This document shows positions 1 to 5,786 of a stretch of DNA of 5,786 nt, in pieces. This DNA comes from Chloroflexota bacterium (GTDB lineage: Bacteria > Chloroflexota > Limnocylindria > Limnocylindrales > CSP1-4), in the NCBI GenBank assembly GCA_025935655.1, contig JAICUV010000223.1, positions 1 to 5,786 of the forward strand, in the 5' to 3' direction. The notes below the pieces were generated by a model. It made no database searches and was not told the origin of the DNA. It saw only the letters and a list, made by a program, of their open reading frames with translations. A program made the position numbers and the translations under genes. How positions within the stretch are numbered: position 1 is the stretch's first letter; the number at the start of each line of letters is the position of its first letter.

Positions 1-1
1 C

Positions 2-1507
<1,506 letters not shown>

Positions 1508-1573
1508 GCACGCCGCCCAACGGAGTCCCAGGGGATGACGTCACGTGCGTGATCGCGGTACCGTCCGCACACC

Positions 1574-2266
1574 GTGACCTCTGCGCCATCCACCGCGCCC
1601 TCGGCGCCATCGAGCGCGGCCCGGCCGTCGATCCTCCGGCGGGCCGGCACCGCGATCCCGGCGGCGCTCCTCGCGGGCTCGATCCTGGGCGCGCTCGCCT
1701 GGTTCTCCGACGATATCGGCTACCCGTACGGGCTCCTGATCCCGGCCAACCTCGTCGGCGTCTGGGGGCTCGTGGCGTTCGGTGCCGGTGCGGGCGCGCG
1801 CACCGTCCTCGGCGGCGCCGGCCGCGGCCTGTTCGCGCTCCTCGCGGCCGTGGCGGTCTACTACCTCGCCTACGGGCTGCTCGGCGAGGGCTGGCGCGCG
1901 GCGGGCGCGTTCCGGGCCGCGACGATCTGGGGCTCGGTCGCGATCGTCGCGGGGCCGCCGCTCGGCCTCGCGGGGAGCGCCTGGCGCCACCGGACCGGGT
2001 GGCCGCGCAGCCTCGGCGTCGCCGTCCCCTCCGGTCTCCTCATCGCCGAGGGGCTGCTGCTGGGGGCCCAGGTGCCCAACGACCCGCCGGCCCGGACGCT
2101 GCTCGCGATCGAGGCGATCGTCGGCCTTGCCCTGCCGGTCCTGCTGGTGCGGGGAGCCCGCTGGCGCGCGATCGCCTACGCGGGCACGGTCGTGGTCGCC
2201 GGGGCGGCGATCGCCGGCCTCCTCACCGTCCTGCCGGCGCTCCGGGCGGCCGCGGACACCTTCTGA
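1574..2266 (+). CDS. Seven-helix integral membrane protein of unknown function
   Basis: A 230-residue protein that I do not recognise with certainty. After a Ser/Ala/Pro-rich N-terminus (residues 1-20) ending in a basic patch (LRR), about seven hydrophobic segments can be read: residues 25-43, 53-73, 84-104, 115-135, 147-165, 176-192 and 200-220. Short loops carry WFSDDIGYPYG, FRAATIWGS and WRHRTGWPR. There is no catalytic motif, metal site or transporter signature. The general pattern resembles the DUF6518 membrane proteins of high-GC bacteria, but that is a recollection, not a search result. The start is GTG at 1574: an in-frame TGA at 1550-1552 excludes anything further upstream, and the first helix needs most of the N-terminus. 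No convincing Shine-Dalgarno precedes it. It begins 66 bp after pyrG in the same direction, so it may be cotranscribed with pyrG. That it is a real gene rests on the coherent helix pattern; overlapping frames here give only Arg/Pro/Gly-rich nonsense. Confidence 0.8.
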   Translation: MTSAPSTAPSAPSSAARPSILRRAGTAIPAALLAGSILGALAWFSDDIGYPYGLLIPANLVGVWGLVAFGAGAGARTVLGGAGRGLFALLAAVAVYYLAYGLLGEGWRAAGAFRAATIWGSVAIVAGPPLGLAGSAWRHRTGWPRSLGVAVPSGLLIAEGLLLGAQVPNDPPARTLLAIEAIVGLALPVLLVRGARWRAIAYAGTVVVAGAAIAGLLTVLPALRAAADTF

Positions 2267-2272
2267 TCCGCA

Positions 2273-2286
2273 CGAGACACGTCTCG
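2273..2286. promoter_or_regulatory. Interrupted palindrome upstream of the rho promoter
   Basis: CGAGAC-AC-GTCTCG is a perfect inverted repeat with 6-bp arms. It starts 7 bp after the membrane-protein stop codon and ends 7 bp before the proposed rho -35 box. It could be a binding site for a dimeric regulator of rho. As RNA it would form only a short hairpin (5 bp with a 4-nt loop) with no U-run, so it is a poor intrinsic terminator for the preceding gene. The role is inferred from position only. Confidence 0.35.
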
Positions 2287-2293
2287 CGAACCA

Positions 2294-2323
2294 TTGACGC
2301 CGCCCGTCGCGGTCCGATATGCT
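2294..2323 (+). promoter_or_regulatory. Sigma-70-type promoter for rho
   Basis: TTGACG (2294-2299) and TATGCT (2318-2323) are separated by 18 bp. Both match the housekeeping consensus (TTGACA / TATAAT) well for such GC-rich DNA; this is one of the few AT-containing stretches in the gap. Transcription would start near 2330, leaving a leader of about 125 nt before the rho ATG. Its place just after the end of the previous gene supports separate control of rho. Confidence 0.6.
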
Positions 2324-2390
2324 CCCAGCATCCCCAACGGCCGCGCGCGACGGTTCGCCGATTCTGCGCGACGCACGGCCCTTGGCGCGC

Positions 2391-2422
2391 CCAACTCCCT
2401 CTCTCTGCCCGGACTGCCGGGC
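2391..2422 (+). promoter_or_regulatory. Pyrimidine-rich tract and hairpin in the rho leader
   Basis: Within the proposed rho leader, 2391-2406 is almost purely C/T (CCAACTCCCTCTCTCT) and is followed at once by a perfect hairpin, GCCCGG-ACTG-CCGGGC (2407-2422), with a 6-bp stem and 4-nt loop. Rho's primary RNA site prefers YC dinucleotides, and rho genes in other bacteria are known to be autoregulated by Rho-dependent termination in the leader. This tract is therefore a candidate Rho-loading (rut) site. Sequence and hairpin are seen; the autoregulatory role is inference. The hairpin is not followed by a U-run, so it is not a standard intrinsic terminator. Confidence 0.4.
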
Positions 2423-2436
2423 AACACCCCATCCGC

Positions 2437-2442
2437 TGAGGT
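2437..2442 (+). promoter_or_regulatory. Ribosome binding site of rho, inside a small inverted repeat
   Basis: TGAGGT contains the GAGG Shine-Dalgarno core and lies 12 nt before the rho ATG at 2455, slightly far but usable. It sits in the inverted repeat GCTGA-GG-TCAGC (2435-2446), which as RNA could form a 4-bp stem with AGGT in the loop. The same TGA is an in-frame stop for the rho reading frame, so the ATG at 2455 is the only normal start codon available. Confidence 0.5.
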
Positions 2443-2454
2443 CAGCCGACCCTT

Positions 2455-3831
2455 ATGCCGAACGGCCCCGACCAGCGCGCAAGCCGCAACCGCCGCCCGC
2501 GCCGTCGATCCCAGTCCGCCAACCGCCTGCCCGTCACCGAGCAGGACGAGGTAGCGGAGCTCGAAGCCGCGCGCGAGCGCAACGACCTGGACATCTCCGA
2601 CCTGCGCGAGATGTCCGTCAAGGAGCTCCAGCAGGTCGGCAAGAAGCTGGACATCGAGGGCGGGTCCCGGCGGGACGAGCTCGTCGACCAGATCCTCCAG
2701 GCGCAGACCGAGCGCGCGGGCCTCGACTACGCCTTCGGCATCCTGGACGTCGTGGACGACGGCTACGGCTTCATCCGCCGTCACGGGCTCCTGCCGAGCG
2801 CGGAGGACGTGTACGTCTCCAGCTCGCAGGTCCGCCGGTTCGGGCTCCGGATCGGCGATCGCGTCGCGGGCGCCGTTCGTGCCCCCCGCGAGGGCGAGAA
2901 GTTCTTCGGCCTCATCCGCGTGGACAGCGTCAACGGCGTGGACACGGAGACGGCCCGCCGTCGCCCGGTGTTCAACGACCTGACCCCGATCCACCCGATC
3001 GAGCTGATCAACCTCGAGTCGGATCCGAAGAACCTGAGCCAGCGCCTGGTCAACCTCGTCAACCCGCTGGGCAAGGGGCAGCGCGCACTGATCGTCAGCC
3101 CGCCCAAGGCCGGCAAGACGATGCTGCTCAAGAACATCGCCAACGGCATCAGCTCCAACTACCCGGACATCCTCCTGATGGTCGCCCTCATCGGCGAGCG
3201 CCCGGAAGAGGTCACGGACATGCGCCGGTCCGTGCACGGCGAGGTCATCAGCTCCACGTTCGATGAGCCGACCGAGAACCACACCCACGTCGCGGAGATG
3301 GCGCTCGAGATCGCGAAGCGGCAGGTCGAGACCGGCCGCGACGTCGTGATCCTGCTGGACTCGATCACCCGCCTCGCGCGCGCGTACAACCTGGCGCTCC
3401 CGCCCTCGGGCCGGACGCTGTCGGGCGGTATCGACCCGATCGCCCTGTACCCGCCCAAGCGGTTCTTCGGCGCCGCCCGGAAGATCGAGGAGGGCGGCTC
3501 GCTGACGATCATCGCGACCTGTCTCGTCGACACCGGCTCGCGCATGGATGACGTCATCTACGAGGAGTTCAAGGGCACCGGCAACTCGGAGCTCATCCTG
3601 GACCGGAAGCTCGCGGAGAAGCGCATCTTCCCGGCGATCGACGTCCAGCGCTCGGGCACCCGGCGCGAGGAGCTGCTCCTCGAGGAGGGCACGCTCAAGA
3701 TGGTCTGGACGATGCGCCGGATGCTGTCCGCGGTGGGCACCAACGAGGGCATCGAGCTGCTGCTCAACCGGATCGCCAAGACCGAGAACAACGCGCAGTT
3801 CCTGGGCACGCTGACCAAGAGCCTCGACTGA
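2455..3831 (+). CDS. rho: Transcription termination factor Rho
   Basis: Hexameric RNA-dependent ATPase and helicase that loads on C-rich untranslated RNA and releases RNA polymerase. The 458 residues run: Arg-rich N-terminus (residues 8-20, seven Arg), Rho_N helical domain (about 47-84, ISDLREMSVKELQQ), cold-shock-type RNA-binding domain (about 92-160, with GYGFIRR and SSSQVRRFGLRIGD), then the RecA-type ATPase. P-loop is SPPKAGKT with Lys221; catalytic Glu248 in ERPEEVTDM; LLDSITRLARAYN with Asp302/Ser303; Q-loop region LPPSGRTLSGG; EEFKGTGN with Gly374; arginine finger Arg403 in RSGTRREE. From residue 218 to 403 numbering is E. coli + 37 with no gap. By that alignment Gly247 replaces E. coli Asp210, an odd change beside the catalytic Glu. 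The protein lacks the long charged N-terminal insertion of typical actinobacterial Rho (M. tuberculosis about 600 residues). ATG 2455 is forced by an upstream stop. It has its own promoter and leader. Confidence 0.98.
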   Translation: MPNGPDQRASRNRRPRRRSQSANRLPVTEQDEVAELEAARERNDLDISDLREMSVKELQQVGKKLDIEGGSRRDELVDQILQAQTERAGLDYAFGILDVVDDGYGFIRRHGLLPSAEDVYVSSSQVRRFGLRIGDRVAGAVRAPREGEKFFGLIRVDSVNGVDTETARRRPVFNDLTPIHPIELINLESDPKNLSQRLVNLVNPLGKGQRALIVSPPKAGKTMLLKNIANGISSNYPDILLMVALIGERPEEVTDMRRSVHGEVISSTFDEPTENHTHVAEMALEIAKRQVETGRDVVILLDSITRLARAYNLALPPSGRTLSGGIDPIALYPPKRFFGAARKIEEGGSLTIIATCLVDTGSRMDDVIYEEFKGTGNSELILDRKLAEKRIFPAIDVQRSGTRREELLLEEGTLKMVWTMRRMLSAVGTNEGIELLLNRIAKTENNAQFLGTLTKSLD

Positions 3832-3841
3832 GGATGGGACG

Positions 3842-3865
3842 GGGCGGGCGCACCCGTTCCCGCCC
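3842..3865 (+). terminator. GC-only hairpin just after rho, probable terminator
   Basis: GGGCGGG (3842-3848) and CCCGCCC (3859-3865) form a perfect 7-bp G-C stem with a 10-nt loop, 10 nt after the rho stop codon. Overlapping pairings exist (GGGACGGG at 3836-3843 with CCCGTTCCC, one bulged T). No T-run follows, so it is either a U-less terminator, as often suggested in high-GC bacteria, or a 3'-end stabilising structure. Confidence 0.45.
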
Positions 3866-3880
3866 ACGGGACACGCGTCC

Positions 3881-3915
3881 GATTCGCCCAGATTCGGTGC
3901 CTCGGGCCCCGAATC
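3881..3915 (+). terminator. Second hairpin after rho, with GATTCG repeats
   Basis: GATTCGG (3891-3897) pairs perfectly with CCGAATC (3909-3915); inside it GCC pairs with GGC round a TCG loop after one T-C mismatch, giving about 10 bp in total. It is followed by GTGTT, only a weak T-rich tail. GATTCG also occurs at 3881-3886, ten bases before the arm copy, and that copy can pair with the same 3' arm, so two alternative stems compete for one partner. It may be the main terminator of rho, or a DNA site with one inverted and two direct half-sites. Confidence 0.45.
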
Positions 3916-3953
3916 GTGTTGCCAACGGGCCCCAGCCGCACGGGCCGCGGGGT

Positions 3954-3983
3954 TTGCACGGACTGCAACGTGTCTGGTAGGGT
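3954..3983 (+). promoter_or_regulatory. Promoter for the LysM/M23 gene, with a palindrome at -35
   Basis: TTGCAC (3954-3959) and TAGGGT (3978-3983) are 18 bp apart, a good sigma-70-type pair for high-GC bacteria. Transcription would start around 3990. The -35 box overlaps an inverted repeat, TTGCA-CGGAC-TGCAA (3954-3968), a position where a bound regulator would block RNA polymerase. It lies after the hairpins that follow rho and before the cell-wall hydrolase gene, which fits separate control of that gene. Confidence 0.5.
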
Positions 3984-3985
3984 TC

Positions 3986-4110
3986 GGGACGAGTTGACGG
4001 GTCGTCCCCAACGCGGGATCGGCCTCGGGGGATCGAAACCGAGCACCGAGAGCGACCCCGGGATGTCGGGCGCGTGCCATCGCGGTGGCAGTTGTCCTGG
4101 TCCGACATCT
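3986..4110 (+). promoter_or_regulatory. Structured 5' leader of the LysM/M23 gene
   Basis: The leader opens with a perfect 7-bp hairpin, GGGACGA (3986-3992) and TCGTCCC (4002-4008), with a 9-nt loop, right at the expected transcription start. A second possible stem is CTCGG (4024-4028) with CCGAG (4039-4043), with another CCGAG at 4046-4050 able to compete. GGGATCG occurs twice (4015-4021 and 4029-4035 region). I could not match this to a known riboswitch; the c-di-AMP (ydaO) class, common before cell-wall hydrolases, was considered but its conserved blocks are not evident. The rest of the stretch shows no clear feature. Confidence 0.3.
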
Positions 4111-4115
4111 CCTCC

Positions 4116-4121
4116 AGGGAG
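4116..4121 (+). promoter_or_regulatory. Shine-Dalgarno supporting a TTG start at 4128
   Basis: AGGGAG lies 6 nt before the TTG at 4128-4130, ideal spacing and the best ribosome site near any candidate start of the LysM/M23 gene. The other candidates, GTG 4074 and ATG 4254, have only weak upstream G-rich sequence. Confidence 0.45.
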
Positions 4122-4127
4122 ACCGTA

Positions 4128-5510
4128 TTGCAGCAGCCAACGGTTGGCGCGCCGCGTCCTGATGACGCCCGCCACACCGACCGCGAACAGGCCCGCGCGA
4201 CCTCTCCGCTCCATCGCCTGACGACCGGCGCGACCGGCGCGGCCCGGGGCTGGATGCGGAAGCGCACCGCCGCCGTCAGCGAGACCATCGGGTCGTCGCT
4301 TCGCCCGTTCACCTCCGCAGAGCGCGCCCTCCCGATCGCCGTTGCGTCGATCGTGGCGGTCGCGGCGCTCCTCGCGTTCCTCCCCACCACCCCCCAGGGC
4401 GCCGTGAGCGGCATCCAGGGCTCCACCGCCGCGCCCCGGCTCGCCGTCGGCGGCAGCGAGCGTGACACCCACCCCGAGACCGCGGCCATCGACAGCGGCC
4501 CGGCACCCGCGGGCCTCGTGGGTCCGGCCACCAGCTTCACGCCGGTGTCCCTCCCGGGCGCGGTCACGAACGATCCCGCCGTCGAGCCGTCCGGTGGCGT
4601 CGACACGTCGCAGCTGCCCGCCTACGCGGTGACCCCCGCGGCGACCACGGAGCCCGAGAGCGCCGTCCAGGACGACGGCACGCTGCTCACGGGGTACGCC
4701 CCCGAGACGGCGGTCGAGGACGGCGCGGACCTCATCCGGACGTACAAGGTCCAGAAGGGCGACACCCTCGGGGCGGTTGCGAAGAAGTTCGACGTCTCGA
4801 TGATGACCCTGTGGTGGGCGAACAAGCTCAAGAGCAAGGACCTCAAGACCGGCAAGGTCCTGCGGATCCCGCCGGTGTCAGGGCTCGTCTACACCGTCAA
4901 GGACACGGACACGCTCGCGACGGTCGCCAAGAGCTTCAAGGTTGACCCCTCGAAGATCGTCGAGCTCAACGGGCTCGAGGACCCGACGCTCGTGGTCGGG
5001 CAGGTCCTCGTGCTGCCGGGCGCCAAGGGCGCACCGATGCCCACGCCGAAGCCGGCCGTCAGGTCCGGCGTCGGGACGGCGGGCGCGGGCGGCGGCGCCG
5101 TCCTCGGCGGCGGTCCCGCGACCTATCCCGGCGGCAAGTTCCGCTGGCCGGTCATCGGCGGGAACAACTACGTCAGCCAGTACTTCCACTACGGTCACTG
5201 GGCCATCGACATCGCGGCGGACTACGGCTCCAGGGTGGTGGCGGCGGCACCGGGCAAGGTCATCTTCGCCGGCTGGAAGAACAACGGCGGCGGCTACCAG
5301 GTCTGGATCGCGCACGGGTCCGGGATCTACACGACGTACAACCACATGTCGGCGATCACGGTGTCCAACGGCGCCTCGGTCGGGCGCGGCCAGCAGGTCG
5401 GGCGCATCGGCGCCAGCGGCAACGCGACCGGCCCGCACCTCCACTTCGAGGTCTGGAACGGGCCCGTCTGGAACGGCGGCACGCGCGTCAACCCGCTGAA
5501 CTACTTCTAG
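4128..5510 (+). CDS. Membrane-anchored LysM-LysM-M23 peptidoglycan endopeptidase
   Basis: Zinc peptidase predicted to cut peptide cross-links of the cell wall from outside the membrane. From the TTG at 4128 (460 residues): a polar, Arg-containing cytoplasmic N-terminus; one transmembrane segment (about 68-86, LPIAVASIVAVAALLAFLP) that should leave the rest outside; a Pro/Thr/Ala-rich linker; LysM 1 (206-248, YKVQKGDTLGAVAKKF); LysM 2 (255-297, YTVKDTDTLATVAKSF); a Gly-rich linker; then the M23 domain to the end. Zinc and catalytic residues of the LytM type are all present: His357 and Asp361 in HWAID, His406 in YNHMS, His437 and His439 in HLHFEV, so it should be active. LysM repeats bind glycan and hold the enzyme on the wall. 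The start is uncertain: GTG 4074 (longer) or ATG 4254 (MRKR, shorter, still before the membrane helix) are possible; I chose TTG 4128 for its Shine-Dalgarno. It has its own apparent promoter and leader after rho. Confidence 0.93.
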   Translation: MQQPTVGAPRPDDARHTDREQARATSPLHRLTTGATGAARGWMRKRTAAVSETIGSSLRPFTSAERALPIAVASIVAVAALLAFLPTTPQGAVSGIQGSTAAPRLAVGGSERDTHPETAAIDSGPAPAGLVGPATSFTPVSLPGAVTNDPAVEPSGGVDTSQLPAYAVTPAATTEPESAVQDDGTLLTGYAPETAVEDGADLIRTYKVQKGDTLGAVAKKFDVSMMTLWWANKLKSKDLKTGKVLRIPPVSGLVYTVKDTDTLATVAKSFKVDPSKIVELNGLEDPTLVVGQVLVLPGAKGAPMPTPKPAVRSGVGTAGAGGGAVLGGGPATYPGGKFRWPVIGGNNYVSQYFHYGHWAIDIAADYGSRVVAAAPGKVIFAGWKNNGGGYQVWIAHGSGIYTTYNHMSAITVSNGASVGRGQQVGRIGASGNATGPHLHFEVWNGPVWNGGTRVNPLNYF

Positions 5511-5512
5511 CG

Positions 5513-5536
5513 GGCCTCGCGCTCCACGGCCTCGCG
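5513..5536 (+). repeat. Nine-base direct repeat after the M23 gene
   Basis: GGCCTCGCG occurs at 5513-5521 and again at 5528-5536, 15 bp apart, starting two bases after the M23 stop codon. The second copy touches the hairpin that follows. With only two copies in GC-rich DNA it may be chance. Confidence 0.3.
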
Positions 5537-5555
5537 ACCGGCCCCCGGACCGGTC
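5536..5555 (+). terminator. Possible terminator between the M23 gene and obg
   Basis: GACCGG (5536-5541) and CCGGTC (5550-5555) form a perfect 6-bp stem with an 8-nt loop, 25 bases after the M23 stop. The same 3' arm also belongs to a perfect 10-bp palindrome, GGACCGGTCC (5547-5556). No T-run follows, so termination is only possible, not shown. Confidence 0.3.
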
Positions 5556-5585
5556 CCAGCAGGACCGCGTGCGACAATCATCTCG

Positions 5586-5786
5586 ATGTTTCTCGACGAT
5601 GTCCGGATCTTCGTGCGTGCCGGCGCGGGCGGCGATGGCGCGGCGACGATGCGCCGGGAGGCCCACGTGCCCCGCGGTGGCCCCGACGGCGGCGACGGCG
5701 GACGCGGCGGGTCGATCTACCTCCGGGTGGACGCCGGCCAGACCGCGCTCCACGACTTCCGCTACAAGCACCACTTCGGCGCGACG
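5586..5786 (+). CDS. obg: GTPase Obg/CgtA, N-terminal part only
   Basis: The first 67 residues of Obg, a ribosome-associated GTPase needed for 50S subunit assembly and linked to growth and stringent control. The visible part is the glycine-rich Obg fold: MFLDDVRIFVRAGAGGDGA, then RREAHVPRGGPDGGDGGRGG, then HDFRYKHHFGA, which closely follows the family pattern (FRREKYVPKGGPxGGDGGKGG, DFRYKRHFKA). The G domain lies beyond the right edge, so its integrity cannot be judged. ATG 5586 matches the usual family start, and there is no alternative ATG or GTG in frame just before it. No Shine-Dalgarno is seen close upstream (nearest AGGA at 5561-5564 is 21 nt away). It follows the M23 gene by 75 bp on the same strand. 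Confidence 0.96.
   Translation, partial: MFLDDVRIFVRAGAGGDGAATMRREAHVPRGGPDGGDGGRGGSIYLRVDAGQTALHDFRYKHHFGAT

Noticed and set aside
1535..1552. Five-codon mini-ORF (ATG ... TGA) after AGGGG, between pyrG and the membrane gene
   Set aside because: The AGGGG touches the ATG, leaving no spacing for a ribosome site, and such a short frame is expected by chance.
1535..1555. TGACGTCA and CACGTG palindromes and an imperfect dyad (GATnACG / CGTnATC) in the pyrG-membrane gene gap
   Set aside because: Short, overlapping palindromes are frequent in such DNA, and there is no promoter beside them to suggest an operator.
2384..2391. GGCGCGCC palindrome in the rho leader
   Set aside because: Common by chance at this GC content; no link to a known control site.
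3986..4127. c-di-AMP (ydaO/yuaA) riboswitch before the M23 gene
   Set aside because: Expected from the type of gene, but I could not line up the conserved blocks of that class by eye. A covariance search would settle it.
2176..4140. 654-codon open frame on the - strand across rho
   Set aside because: It lies opposite rho, whose identity is certain. GC-rich third positions leave the antisense frame free of stops; the translation is low-complexity Arg/Ala/Asp/Val-rich and contains no recognisable domain.
4878..5774. 298-codon - strand frame across the M23 gene and the obg start
   Set aside because: Antisense to two secure coding regions, with no domain signal of its own.

Overview
The window is a stretch of very GC-rich bacterial chromosome (most third codon positions are G or C). 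It carries five genes, all on the + strand and with no mobile element, CRISPR array or RNA gene that I can recognise. Family content is housekeeping: CTP synthase (pyrG, 5' end cut off by the window), a small multi-pass membrane protein of unknown function, transcription terminator Rho, a membrane-anchored LysM/M23 peptidoglycan hydrolase, and the first 67 codons of the GTPase Obg. The base composition, the short Rho and the double-LysM M23 protein suggest a high-GC Chloroflexota (for example Limnocylindria-like) or a deep-branching Actinomycetota such as Thermoleophilia. I cannot decide between these from sequence alone.

Layout. 2-1507: pyrG, open at the left edge. 1508-1573: short gap with no clear ribosome site. 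1574-2266: seven-helix membrane protein, GTG start, possibly cotranscribed with pyrG. 2267-2454: rho control region, holding an interrupted palindrome, a good sigma-70-type promoter (TTGACG-18-TATGCT), then a leader of about 125 nt with a pyrimidine-rich tract, a perfect hairpin and a Shine-Dalgarno that lies in a possible second hairpin. 2455-3831: rho, complete. 3832-4127: a gap of 296 bp with two GC-rich hairpins just after rho, a second promoter (TTGCAC-18-TAGGGT) and a structured leader. 4128-5510: LysM-LysM-M23 hydrolase. 5511-5585: short gap with a repeat and a hairpin. 5586-window end: obg, open at the right edge.

The genes do not form an obvious single pathway: nucleotide supply (PyrG), transcription termination (Rho), cell-wall turnover (M23) and ribosome assembly or growth control (Obg). 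Rho and the M23 gene each have their own apparent promoter, so this looks like a row of separately controlled growth genes rather than one operon.

I did not find a new biological system. The most notable points are a Gly in Rho at the position of E. coli Asp210, next to the catalytic Glu and linked to bicyclomycin sensitivity, and the structured leaders in front of rho and of the M23 gene.
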